Origin: Dichetophora obliterata
Taxonomy: Eukaryota > Arthropoda > Insecta > Diptera > Sciomyzidae
Assembly: GCA_963920525.1 (NCBI GenBank)
Contig: OY986437.1
Coordinates: forward strand, 109,112,715 to 109,176,714
Reading direction: 5' to 3'
Length of the DNA: 64,000 nt
The notes beneath the pieces were generated by a model. The model was given only the letters and a program-made list of their open reading frames with translations, searched no databases and was not told the DNA's origin. Positions 33,581 to 44,066 of the stretch are shown here, in pieces (positions within the stretch are counted from its first letter, which is position 1; each line of letters starts with the position of its first letter). Both the position numbers and the translations under genes were made by a program.

Positions 33581-35040
33581 CAAAAGTAGTAAGGATCCAT
33601 TGAACGGGTTGAAAATTATCACCAATTGTTTTAGGTGTAGATTTTAATTGCGAATTCAGATATGTTCACAAGCACTTAAGGCAAGGCCGGTGGTCTAGCG
33701 CTCGAAAATTTAAAGTATTTTTAGGATTTTTTTTAAAAAGTTTAAATGCTAAACAACAATATTTAAACTTTTAAGGTATAATTGAAACACTCATTCATCA
33801 TAATAAGAACTATTTATATAATTTGAAAAATTGTTGATCTTCTTCAAAATGACGCTCAATGACACGCTCTCAAGGAAAAATGGATTTTGACTTTTCCATT
33901 TATCTGAAAATAAAAACCAAGAATATTATTAATCACTATAAGTGCAGCTATGGCTGGACTAAAAAAAAAAATATTGAAAATTGACAGAATGACGCGTTTT
34001 TGAAAATTAAGTTCTAAGAAGTTATTTTTTACCGGTTATTAAGTGTAAAATATACGATTTTTTTGAAATAAAACTTTGGTTCTAGTTGCAACGATAGCCA
34101 CTGATGTTATGAATAGCATATTTAAATTTCATATGATTCGGCTGAATAGTTTTTGTTTTTGCCGAACAAGTAGTTTCGAGATAAATGAGTATAAAGAGAA
34201 TGAATGAAGACGAAACACTGTGTCTCGACACCTCCTAAAATGGCTGTAAAAGTGAAAATAACGTCACTAAGACTATACTTTTGATAAATATCAAAAAAGA
34301 AATCAATTTCATAAAAATTCTAGGCCTTAAGCATTGCCGTTTTGATAAATATAACGAATTATATTACGAACGATTACATTAAGAATGATAAACGATCCAA
34401 ATATTTGCACAACACGATTAGGAACAACTATTGATGTAATACTTGCCAGAAATATCGATGAAATTACATCTATATAATAAAAGTTCGATATTTTAGATAT
34501 TAAAAACCAATAATTTCATTAATAAATTTCCATAATATTTATTGAAAGCATTTACAAAAAGAATTTAAAATTAATGTAAAATAATAATGTAAAGTTATAA
34601 AATTTCCTGGTTTGAATATCATTTATTTTTAGTGAACATAATGGTATTTAAAATTTTTTAATTTAAAGATTTTTTATTTAAAAAACCATAAAATTATCAG
34701 ACTTTTGAGCCTGCAAAAAAGCTTTGCTTCTCTCGTGTCGCCAACGATGCATCTGCTTTTTCTATTCATCTGCTTTTTAAAGTTGCCTACGTTATTCTTA
34801 AAAGTGCATATTTGGTAGAGTTGCCATTTTATTACTATTTCAGAGTTGCTAGTTTATAACATATTTTGCTGCAAGTACAAGTATTAATTCAATCTAAAAG
34901 CCATGTCGATTGAATTAATTATTGAGTATTATTGAATTCTTAAAATACAATAAAATATGGTCTATAATTTAGTTAAGATTTTTGACTGTGTACCTAGCAT
35001 TCTGATTAGCACTTAAGCTAGAATGACGGAGTGTTGATAT
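33581..35040. other. Non-coding, nothing recognised
   Basis: AT-rich with no supported gene or bounded element. It is the far upstream flank of the peptide gene at 35390. Confidence 0.4.
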
Positions 35041-35044
35041 TTCC

Positions 35045-35120
35045 CTCAGTCACAATAGCAGGTTATTTATACTCATACATATTTTTGCATTGAAATGCAA
35101 TCAAGCAATGTAATTGCAAA
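35045..35120 (+). promoter_or_regulatory. Upstream block shared with 45915-45985
   Basis: 'cagtcacaatagcaggttat' and 'tgaaatgcaatcaagcaatg' match the block at 45915-45985 with scattered changes. It lies 270 bp before the 56-aa peptide gene. A second match, 'actcattcgattctgcagac' (about 35199), pairs with 46020. A shared enhancer or simply duplicated flank are both possible. Confidence 0.5.
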
Positions 35121-35318
35121 CATTTCATTAAGTTGAAAGCATTTGACTATTGCTTTCCATACTAATATGAAACCAGGTATTACAAAACTTATGCTAGAAC
35201 TCATTCGATTCTGCAGACTGGTCGAAGAGTTTCTTGGCAAAAGTAGAAAAACATAATTTCAATTTATATAATTGATTACATGTTTATATATCTCCATAGA
35301 AAAGTAACAAGTTATTGG

Positions 35319-35326
35319 TATAAAAG
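35319..35326 (+). promoter_or_regulatory. TATA box of 56-aa peptide gene 1
   Basis: TATAAAAG followed by CTTAGCAAAT lies 71 bp before the ATG. The same TATAAAAGCTTAG.AAAT.CTT context precedes the paralog at 49147. Confidence 0.75.
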
Positions 35327-35389
35327 CTTAGCAAATCCTTAATGCAACATTAGTATTAACTTTGCAATCTTTCAGCAAACAACGTTAAA

Positions 35390-35560
35390 ATGCATTTTTC
35401 TTTGAGACTTGTGCTTGTGTTTCTAATTGTTGCATCCATCCAGATCTTATCAGCAGTGGCTCGACCAACGGAAGAATCGAGTTTTTTTGGATTTCCTCAA
35501 TTTTTGCTGGTTCCTCATGACTTAGAGCAGACGAACGGCTTAGGTCATCATGATGGATAA
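35390..35560 (+). CDS. 56-aa secreted peptide, paralog 1
   Basis: No family recognised. MHFSLRLVLVFLIVASIQIL leads a signal peptide cut near Ala24 (..SAVA). The mature peptide is about 32 aa, starts RPTEES and has no Cys. It carries the conserved blocks FFGFPQ, LLVP, DLEQTNGL and a His-His-Asp-Gly end. The terminal Gly could serve as an amide donor, as in cecropins, but this is a guess. I count 45 of 56 residues identical to the paralog at 49147, with no gap, and changes such as Ile/Val, Thr/Ser and Glu/Asp are conservative. A TATA box and an AATAAA (35632) bracket the gene. A secreted signalling, defence or reproductive-tract peptide are all possible. Confidence 0.85.
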   Translation: MHFSLRLVLVFLIVASIQILSAVARPTEESSFFGFPQFLLVPHDLEQTNGLGHHDG

Positions 35561-35631
35561 GGATTAACAAAGCCGCGAAAAATGTAAACACTGAAATATA
35601 ATGCGAAATTATTTAAAGTATAAAGAAACTA

Positions 35632-35637
35632 AATAAA
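35632..35637 (+). promoter_or_regulatory. Poly(A) signal of 56-aa peptide gene 1
   Basis: AATAAA lies 72 bp after the stop codon, a usual distance for a short fly mRNA. Confidence 0.6.
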
Positions 35638-36150
35638 GCGTAAAAGAAACCAAAATTTTTCATTGCAACAATACAAATATTTTAATACAATTATACCTGC
35701 TATCAAGTTATTATTTAATTTCGCGCTGTTAATCGAGAGCACAACCAAACTTTATAAAAATTCTTAAAGAGGGGCATGTTGCGAGCTCATCGAATCTGGT
35801 CTGAGCTTTCAAATTCGTCACTATTTTTTTATTTATTGTCAAAGTTGAAGTGTTTGAATTTTTTTGTGGCGACTTTCAATAAATTTTTACAGCCATGTGT
35901 CTTGTTGGAAATGGAATTCCACTTCTGTTCAGTAGAATTTTACGTTAGAAAAGGTGATGTAAAAAAAAATCCGATAAAATACAATATGAAGCGAGTAGCA
36001 AAGCAAGTTCTTGTATTTTTATTTAATTAAAAAAGAAAAATTGTGTTTCTTCAATTTTACTTATTGCGTATTCCCTTAGCAGCAAAATAAATAAATTAAT
36101 TTTATGTATATTCCTGAATTTCGTTGTTGATCGTAACTGCGCCGCGAAAG
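35638..36150. other. Non-coding between peptide gene 1 and a LINE
   Basis: No supported gene. Open frames at 35776-36205 are A/T-driven and lack family features. Confidence 0.4.
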
Positions 36151-36189
36151 TACTGACTGCCTGAACAGAATGGCAGTGGTTGTGGCAGT

Positions 36190-38692
36190 GGTTGTGGACA
36201 GGCATGCCAACTGAACAGCAAAATTAACTTCAAGCTTTATTAGAGATGTGTGTTTGATTTTGGAGACTCATTTTAAAAAGCAATGTTTTGCAAAATTCAA
36301 AAACTATCAAACATACTTTACCAATCATCCGAACAACACAGCACGCGGTGGCAGTGCTATTATTGTAAAAAATGTATAGACCATTACGAAGAAGACAAGT
36401 TTTGTACACCAGAACTCCAAGCACTGCAGCATACAGCCCACCGAGACACGCAATTACCGCAGAACAATATAAACAAATAATACGAAAACACTCTCACAAA
36501 TTTATAATGGGAGGAGATTTCATCTCCAAACATACCCACTGGAGCTCGTATCTTACAACAACAAAAGGGCGCGAGCTACTAAAGGCAGCAAGGGAAACCG
36601 GATGTGAGTTTATATCCAACGTATTGGAAAGCCAACGTATTGGCCTACTGACTTTGGTAAAACCCCAGATCTCATAGATCTCATGCATAACTAGACAAGT
36701 TTCGCATAACTTTTTAAAATTAAAGAAGGTCTTGACGTAAATTCAGATCATTCGCCAATATATCTAACTTTAAGCAACGATATTATTGCACGAGCACAAA
36801 AGGCACACCTTGTTAGCAAACAAACAGACTGGAACTATTGAACGAAAACACACACACACAAATATCGAAATATGCTCCGAGCATCAGCTAGAAGACGAGA
36901 CCTGGTTACTCCCCCAGCTGGTACAGAACGCTGCATGGAAAAGCTCTCCTAACATTCCAAGTAAGCCAATTGGTTTGCAATCCAATCTGAATAGATCAGA
37001 AATCTTATAAATGCAAAAAGGAAAGTTAAAAGGAAATGGCATCAAACAAGATTTCCTGAAATTAAACGTCTGAAAACCACATTCAAACCTTATGAAAGTA
37101 GTTCTGTCGAAGAACTTGCAAATATTACTCAATCTGACGCAATAATTGATCCTGTTACAATCACCGAAGTAAGGCACAAAATTCAGCTTCAAACCGGAAA
37201 AAGAACCGGGTTTTGACTTGATTACATCTGAGGTTCTAAGTCAACTGCCAAGCAAATCACTGAGGCAACTCACTAAAATACTCAATGCATGCATCAAGTT
37301 AAAATATGTACCCTGCTATTGGAAAGTGGCTGAGGTTATAATGATAGGTAGACCTGGAAAAAATCCACATGAGGTCTCAGCATACAAACCTATTTCTCTT
37401 TTGCCTTTTATGTCAAAACTGTTCGAGAAAGTCCTGCTTGAAAGACTTAAGCCAATCATTGATCGCAAAAACGTAATACCGAAGCACCAGTTTGTTTTTC
37501 GAAACAAACATTCCACCATTGACCAAGTCCATAGAATTAAAGATATAATAGAAAAATCACTAGAAGACAAAACCGTCTGTTCTGCGGAGTTCTTGGATGT
37601 TGCCCAAGCCTTTGATAAGGTCTGACATAAAGGGCCTTTCTATAAATTGAAAAATGTTTTTCCATCACAATACACAGCTATATTAGAATCGGATCTTACA
37701 CAGCGATTTTTTCGAATAAACCAAGACAACTCTTATTCAGAGCTCATGCCAATCAACGCGGGCGTTCCACCAGGAAGTATCCTGGGCCCAGTATTTTAAA
37801 CGTTGTTCACTAGTGACATGTCAAACTCAACAGCTCCATTGCTACATTTGCCGATGACTCCGCGATCCTCGCAGTATGAAAGAACAAAAACTTCAGCCCT
37901 CCCTTGATTTAATAGCAAAGTGGACAATCAAGTGGCGACTAAAACTGAACCACACTAAATCAATTCACGTAGATTTCACTAACAAAAAAATTCTGTAATT
38001 GCCTGTGATTGTTTTTGGTTCACAAATTCCATACTCTAACACAGCAAAATACCTTGGTAAGACCTTGGATGCCAAGCTGCGATGGAATGAGCACGTAGAA
38101 ATGAAAAAACAAGAGCTTAATATGAAAATCAATAAACTAAACTGGCTTATTGGAAAATATTCACCATTATCCGTATACAACAAAATGCTAATTTATAACA
38201 GTCTTGAAACCAATATGGAGCTATGGCATTCCCTTGTGGGGTTGCGCCAGTAAAAAAACCATAGACATCTGTGAAAGATTCCAAAACAAGGTGCTAAGAT
38301 GCATAGTAAATGCACCTTGGTACGCGAGGAACAATGACATCCTACGAGATCTACGGATGAACACTGTTGTACAAACTACAAGAAAGTTCTCAAGGGCCCA
38401 TAACACCAGACTACGGCAGCATGTCAACGATGAAGCAGCCATGCTTGCAGTCAACACCGATCCAGCTGGAAGACTAGTTAAATCATATCAAGTCAATCGA
38501 TATACTTATCGGCAATAACTTAGGCTAGGAAATTTTTCTTCATTCCTTTTTTCATTTCAATTAATGCTATGTTGTTAAAACAATTCTTAAATCAAATTTG
38601 AATTGATTGATAGTATTTTTTACTAGTTGCAGTATAAGGAAAAGTTAGTTTATAAATATATTTTTATAACGTATCAATTAAATAAAAAAAAA
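36190..38692 (+). mobile_element. Jockey-like LINE, dead copy
   Basis: It contains ORF2 endonuclease, reverse transcriptase and a C-terminal region in order, followed by a 3' UTR and a short A-tract (38684-38692). ORF1 is missing, so it is probably 5'-truncated near 36190, where the endonuclease begins. I found no clear target duplication. Many stops and frameshifts show it is inactive. Confidence 0.82.
36215..38515 (+). pseudogene. LINE ORF2: endonuclease plus reverse transcriptase, broken
   Basis: The endonuclease part reads LNSKINFKLY, an ETHF-type motif, NTARGGSAIIVKN (about 36340), AYSPPRHAITAEQYKQI (about 36430) and IMGGDFISKHTHWSS (about 36510). The reverse transcriptase begins near 37200 with FDLITSEVL, then AYKPISLLPFMSKLFEKVL, FRNKHSTIDQVHRI, DVAQAFDKV, GVPPGSILGPVF and a FADD box (FADDSAILAV, about 37850). 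The tail has AKYLGKTLDAKLRWNEHV and the NNDILRDLRM segment. At least eight stops or frame changes occur. The motif set is jockey clade, without RNase H. Confidence 0.85.
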
Positions 38693-38811
38693 TCTAATTT
38701 TTAATGATTATTTGCGGGTAATTTAATAATTTTTCTAATACTTGAGAGTTTGATTTTCTTCTTACAACATTATCAAAAAAAATTCTTGTTACCAAATTTT
38801 TTTTTTTTAAA

Positions 38812-39516
38812 TAGGGGAAAGTGGGAGTTTTGAAGCACGCTTTGCTTGGGGGTCAAAACTACAACAAAAATACTTTTTTTCGCATTTTTTTAATCAAATC
38901 TCTAGAGCATCTTAAAATACACTTCTTGGTTGAGGGATTTACCTAAAATCATCGGCAGTTTTTGCCTGTTGGCCCAGAAAACTGATTTTTTTCAGTTTTC
39001 AAAAATCGTGCGGAATTGTGAAGCACGACTAAAAATCGCAGAAAATTTAGATTTTTGTAAAAATTCTTTATTGGAGTCGAAGAAAATGATAAACTTTTAT
39101 GATTATTATGTATTAGAGTTAAGAAAATGGGAAAAAATTTAATTTTTAAAGTTTTCCCGTAGTTTTCTCACAGTTTCCTCGTAAATTTTATAGTTTTTCA
39201 TAGTTTTCGTATAGTTTTTAAAGTTTTCTAATTGTTTTCATATAGCTTTCAAAGTTTCATAAAAGATTATATAATTATCTTATATTTTTAATATTTGTCA
39301 ACTCCTCAAGTTAAAAACTTTATTTTTCGTAAGGAAAAAAACAGAAAAATAACAAATAATTTGTCAAAAAATCCTTGGAATAGCATTAAACATTTGACTT
39401 TTTGCAAATAATGCGTAATACGCATGTAGTAAAATAAGATTTCAGGTTGACATCAGTCATATTTGGCGTGCTTCACATCTCCTCACTTGATGTGCTTCAT
39501 TTCTACCCATTCACTA
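38812..39516. mobile_element. Possible hAT-like element, about 705 bp
   Basis: Imperfect inverted ends read TAGGGGAAAGTGGGAG..TGAAGCACG on the left and TAGTGAATGGGTAGAAATGAAGCAC on the right in reverse. The flanking 8-mers are TTTTTAAA and TTTTAAAA, too A/T-rich to be strong evidence. No coding. Confidence 0.35.
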
Positions 39517-40011
39517 TTTTAAAATTCCCACCGCGTCGGTAAGAAATCGGATATTTTTGCATAAATCCTTTTCAAAATCAAAAGCCGAATCCTTGCTGAT
39601 TATTTTGTGTGTACTCATCTTTTCGATTCGTTTGAAAATGTTTATGAAAATGCCACAAACACAAATGCTCAAAAATATTTTCGAACAAAATAAAATAAAT
39701 ATTTAAAATCAAGTATGATTTAAACTATCAAACATTTAGAATTTGTATTTAAATCATATAAAATCAACATAATATGCTTCGTTTTCAAGCAGAGACAAAA
39801 AGGGTTACCATATGTATTCAAACCAAAATTGACTAAACTTTGTAGAAAATTCGAAAAAGTTATGCAATAAATACCGCTGATGTAATCACCATCCAGACCT
39901 CGCCATCCCCGATGTAATCAAAAATAAGCAAAGCAAGGACCCCCGCCCCCTGTAGTGCTTACGTACTTCTTGAATGGCGCCCTAGCTTACTTTAGAACAG
40001 TGGTGCTCATT
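39517..40011. other. Non-coding; family B tail fragment
   Basis: 39700-39775 is a one-sided fragment of repeat family B (TTTAAACTATCAAACATTTA). Nothing else recognised. Confidence 0.5.
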
Positions 40012-40019
40012 CTACAACA

Positions 40020-40646
40020 TAGGGATGTGCAACTGCCAGCAAAAGTCGACTTCGACTTTTTCAGCCGTTGAAAATGTAAAAGTCGACTAATTGACTTTTT
40101 GAACCTTTAAAAGTCGACTTTTCAACTTTTTTCGACTTTTTTCAAGAATACAATTGTTACCCAGTATTCTTGATATTTCTATGTGTTCGTTGTAATGTTT
40201 TTATTTTTCAAAACAAAATTTGGAACTCAAAAATAATAAATTTTGATAAAAATTGTCATCTGCTTTTCAAATAGTGAAAATTTCATTAAAACATTTTGTT
40301 ACGCGTGTAACGTAATCAGATAATAAGCAATTGCTTTGTAACACTTCCACTTAAAGAAATTTTTTTTTAATTGCCGTCCATTTTTTTACATTTATCGAAT
40401 CAAGAGTTGCCAACGCAGCTTTATTTGTTGTTAAACACTTATTTCGTTTATTAGTTTAGAGAAGACAGTTCTCAGATGAGCTTTAAGGTTTTTGTTTCGC
40501 ATAAAATGAAAAAAGTCGAAAGTTCAATATCAATATCGATTTCAATATCGACTTTTTCAATATCAGAAAGTCGATTGCCAAAAGTCGAAAATTATCAAGC
40601 AAAAGTAGACTTTCGACTTATTTCGACTTCTACTTGCACATCCCTA
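40020..40646. mobile_element. hAT-type MITE, 627 bp, packed with AGTCGA motifs
   Basis: Inverted ends TAGGGATGTGCAA are exact on both sides. An exact 8-bp target duplication CTACAACA lies at 40012-40019 and 40647-40654. This is a textbook hAT signature. Arrays of AAAAGTCGACTTTT-like motifs fill both flanks inside the ends (40040-40145 and 40510-40630), with about a dozen AGTCGA cores in both orientations. They could be transposase-binding sites. No coding. Confidence 0.92.
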
Positions 40647-40677
40647 CTACAACATAAACATTTTTGCATCTCTGTTA

Positions 40678-41580
40678 GGCCGCGTTCATAGTGAACGCTT
40701 TGGCTGAAGCTGGTACAAAAAGCTGCTTTGTCGAGCTTATTTTGATCATAGTGAATGCTTATTCAACGCTGCACAAAGTAGCTTATTGAGCTTGTTGGAG
40801 TTCATTGTGCGCGCTTTTGAAAGACTAATACTTTTTTTCATTTGCTTCTTTGTACTTTAATGCCCTAATTTGCGTTTTGCAAAGTAAATGAAAGGTTTCT
40901 TGTTTTAAAAATAAGATATTATGTTGTTGGTAGATTTTAAAATTCTGCTTTGCATTCCACGAAGTGGTTCGAAGTTTTGTTTTTCTGATTTGTATCGAAG
41001 TAAACAACAATTTTGGAACAAGATTAGAAAATAGAGGAAATAAGGGAAGGAATCAAAGAACTTGCATGAGATTTTGTTTATGGCTTTGTTGGTAGATTTT
41101 AAGAAGTACACAAAAACAAGGAAAACTATGTTAAAAAACGAGATAGAATACTCAAGTGCATAAAACTGAAAAGCTCCACAAAACGAAAAAACAACGAAAT
41201 AGCAATGCAACAATGGTTAAAACTTCAGCACAAAAAGACATCCAACAAATGAAACAAATTCAACGAAAATATTGTTTAAAATGCAGTACGACACAATAAA
41301 AAATAAAACTAAACAAACAAATTTAAACTATGTTATCAAACAAGAATAATGTGCCGAAAAGCATTTTAAAAATGCTCTACAACAAAGTTTAAGAAACAAA
41401 ATATGTTTCCTGTGTGAGCAAGCGAGATGTAGATATAAGCGCTGAAAAGCAATTGATAAGTAGCTTTAGGCTGGCACTATGAACACACACTTTGAGTTTT
41501 TTCCATTTTGTGTATAAACACAAAGCGTTTTTCAGTTAAACCTCTCGGATAAGCAAAGAGTGTTTACTATGAACGCGGCC
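40678..41580. mobile_element. TA-flanked MITE with GGCCGCG ends, 903 bp
   Basis: Inverted ends GGCCGCGTTCATAGTGAACG and, in reverse, GGCCGCGTTCATAGTAAACA are flanked by TA at 40676-40677 and 41581-41582. The 'cat/tatagtgaa.gc' motif repeats just inside both ends. There is no transposase. The G/C-rich ends with 2-bp TA resemble the elements at 12550 and 19963. The superfamily is uncertain; PIF/Harbinger ISL2EU-like is one candidate. Confidence 0.8.
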
Positions 41581-41582
41581 TA

Positions 41583-43151
41583 AGGCGAAATGTATAAATA
41601 GACAATCACTCTATTTGGGTTCTTTCGTTCAATTAATCACAACTTTTTTTTTCTCAATAGATTTTCTTTAGCAATATCTTTTTTTCGGAAAAGTACATTC
41701 TTTAAGCAAAAAATATCAAAACTAACAAAATTTTTTGATTACTTAACAAAATTGCAATTAGTTTTGTTTTTTTCGTAAATTTTTCAGACAAAAACACGAA
41801 AAATCTACAAAAATTAAATATATTTCGCCGAAACTAACAGTGGACTCAAAATATGGTGTAAAATTTTATAAGTTTTAATATGATACATTCTTTGTTTGAT
41901 TATTGTTGTTAGTTTTGGAGATTTGTTTGGAGTTTGAACCAACTTTTTTTGTTTAAAAAATATAGTTTGCAATATCTCGAAAATGGAGTGACAGAAAAAA
42001 AAAGAGAATGACATTTTGGGAAGCACCGATCAATTTTACAGTAGAAATGGATAGTGGCATTCATTGTACATTCTGGCTGTAAACCAGTGGTTTTTTGTTC
42101 GTTCGTTCACTCGTAGAAAATAGATGCTCGTTCGGAGAAAATATATGTTCGTTGGTAGAAAAAATTTGTTCGTTCATAGAGAGATGTAAAAATAAGATTT
42201 CCTTGATTTGAATAATGGAACTGATAACACAAACCAGCCTGAGTAAATAATATGCATTCTAGTGCTTTAAAGGGCTATTTGAATATTTTGCGACAATGAA
42301 AGCGACAATGAAAACAACGGCCAAAACCTCATTTTTTGAAGATGTTTGAGCAACTTTTTTACTATCAAATACCTTCATATTAAAAATAGATAATTTTGAT
42401 TTTTGACCCCTTGAAAGTTCGTCAAAAATTTAACAGAAAATAATATTCAAATTTTAAGCCAAATTCAAACAGTTGTTGTATTATTTGTATAAGTAATTTG
42501 AGGTGTTTTACATTTTCATGTATTGGTAATCAGAAAAAATCTGAAAAGATTGGTACCCCAATCGGAAAATAGTAAGAAGAAATAAAATGGTTACAGAAAC
42601 AAAAAATTTTTTCAACAAAACCATTTATTTTTATCTTTATTTAGGGAGGTTGTAGACAAACAATTTTTGAAAATATAATTTTTTTTTGATTGATTATTGT
42701 TTTAAAACTATTTAAGAATATGTAAAAAATTTCAAATCAATCCCACTTGTAATACAGATTCTACAGCGCTTCAAACCCGGTGCTCCAGAGTAACTTTAAA
42801 CGGGTTTTTCTCGAAACATACTTTTTCAAAACTGGCCGCACTACTGCAAACTAATCGTCCGATTTCAATATATACTTTTTTAAAATATTTGTAATGTAAT
42901 TTTTCACATCATTTACCAAAGTTAGCGTCTTTGGATAAATTTTCTAGTTTTTACACGAAACCATATGGTCAAAAATAACGTACATTTTTTTATTTTTGTA
43001 TTTTTTTTTTTATAAATGATGTGGATTCAAGAGTTTACTTTCGCATGCATTTGTTTTGTTTTCAGACGATCTGGAGCTGAGCTATGATGCGGCCCGATTT
43101 TCACCTTATTTTAAGCACACCAACTTCAGTGCCATCTTTATATATAAAAAC
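41583..43151. other. Non-coding with a short minisatellite
   Basis: 42095-42185 holds about four diverged units of some 28 bp with 'gttcgtt.gtagaaaa.at.t'. No gene supported elsewhere in this stretch. Confidence 0.45.
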
Positions 43152-43153
43152 TA

Positions 43154-43972
43154 AGGGTGGTTAAATTTTAAGGGCCGATGTTGAATATGAACCACACCAA
43201 ATCGTCATGTTTTTTCTGCATTTAATTTGACATTTCTCAATTTCAGACTAATTCAATTCGAACCATTGAAAGACACACAATCGAGCAACGCGTAAAAGTT
43301 ATTCAGGCTTATTATGAAAATGGACGTTCAAATCAAAATGCATATCGTGCACTTCGTGATTTTTTCGGTCAATTTAATCGTTCAAATGTGCTTACAATCG
43401 GAAAAATCGTGCAAAAATTTGATCAAACCGGGTCTGTAGGAGATGTGAAAACACCAGTGCATGCTCGTACAGCTCTTACTGCAGAAAATATTGCTGCTGT
43501 TCGCGATAGTTTTGCTGAAGAGTCCACCTCAACTCGTCGTCGTGCCCAACAATTGCACCTCTCACGCTCGTCGATGATGAACATTATGCATAAAGACCTG
43601 CATTTACACGCTTACAAGGTGCAATTGAATCAAGAACTAAAGCCTCTTGACCATTTCAAGCATCGTCAATGGTCAGAATGGTGGCAAGAAATGGCAACAG
43701 TGGATGATCAATTTTCGAAGAAAATCATCTTCAGTGATGAGGCACATTTTCACCTCAGTGGATTCGTCAATAAGCAGAATCGCCGTATTTGGACGAATGA
43801 TAATCCAAGAGTGATTGCCGAAAAACCAATGCAAAAAAAAAAAAAATTCTATCTAAACGGATGATGTAAAATCAACATGCAAATGAAATTTTTTATCGTT
43901 ATAATTTACTTTCTTAGAAAACATCCTCTAAAATATGCCTGAATTTCAATAGCTTTTGCCTTAAACCACCCT
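43154..43972 (+). mobile_element. Mariner-superfamily element with internal deletion, 819 bp
   Basis: Inverted ends AGGGTGGTT(T)AA are flanked by TA at 43152-43153 and 43973-43974. The body encodes the N-terminal half of a transposase, and the rest is missing. A full element would be larger, so this copy lost its middle and 3' coding part. Confidence 0.82.
43247..43864 (+). pseudogene. IS630/Tc1-mariner transposase, C-terminally deleted
   Basis: The frame is open from TNSIRTIERHTIEQRVKVIQ at 43247, directly after TTTCAG, which may be a 3' splice site. The N-terminal part is of the DUF4817 helix-turn-helix type (YYENGRSNQNAYRALRDFFG). Next is a second DNA-binding part (RRRAQQLHLSRSSMMNIMHK), then the first catalytic Asp in IIFSDEAHFHLSG. 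The frame runs into a 13-A tract at 43834 and ends. The second Asp and the Glu/Asp are absent, so it cannot catalyse transposition. It could still bind element ends. Confidence 0.85.
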
Positions 43973-44066
43973 TAATTTGTATCTTTATGAAGCATACTAA
44001 ATGAGTTTGACTTTGTCTGTATATTTGTATTGAAACATTATAATTTACATAATTAACCCTCTCTAG

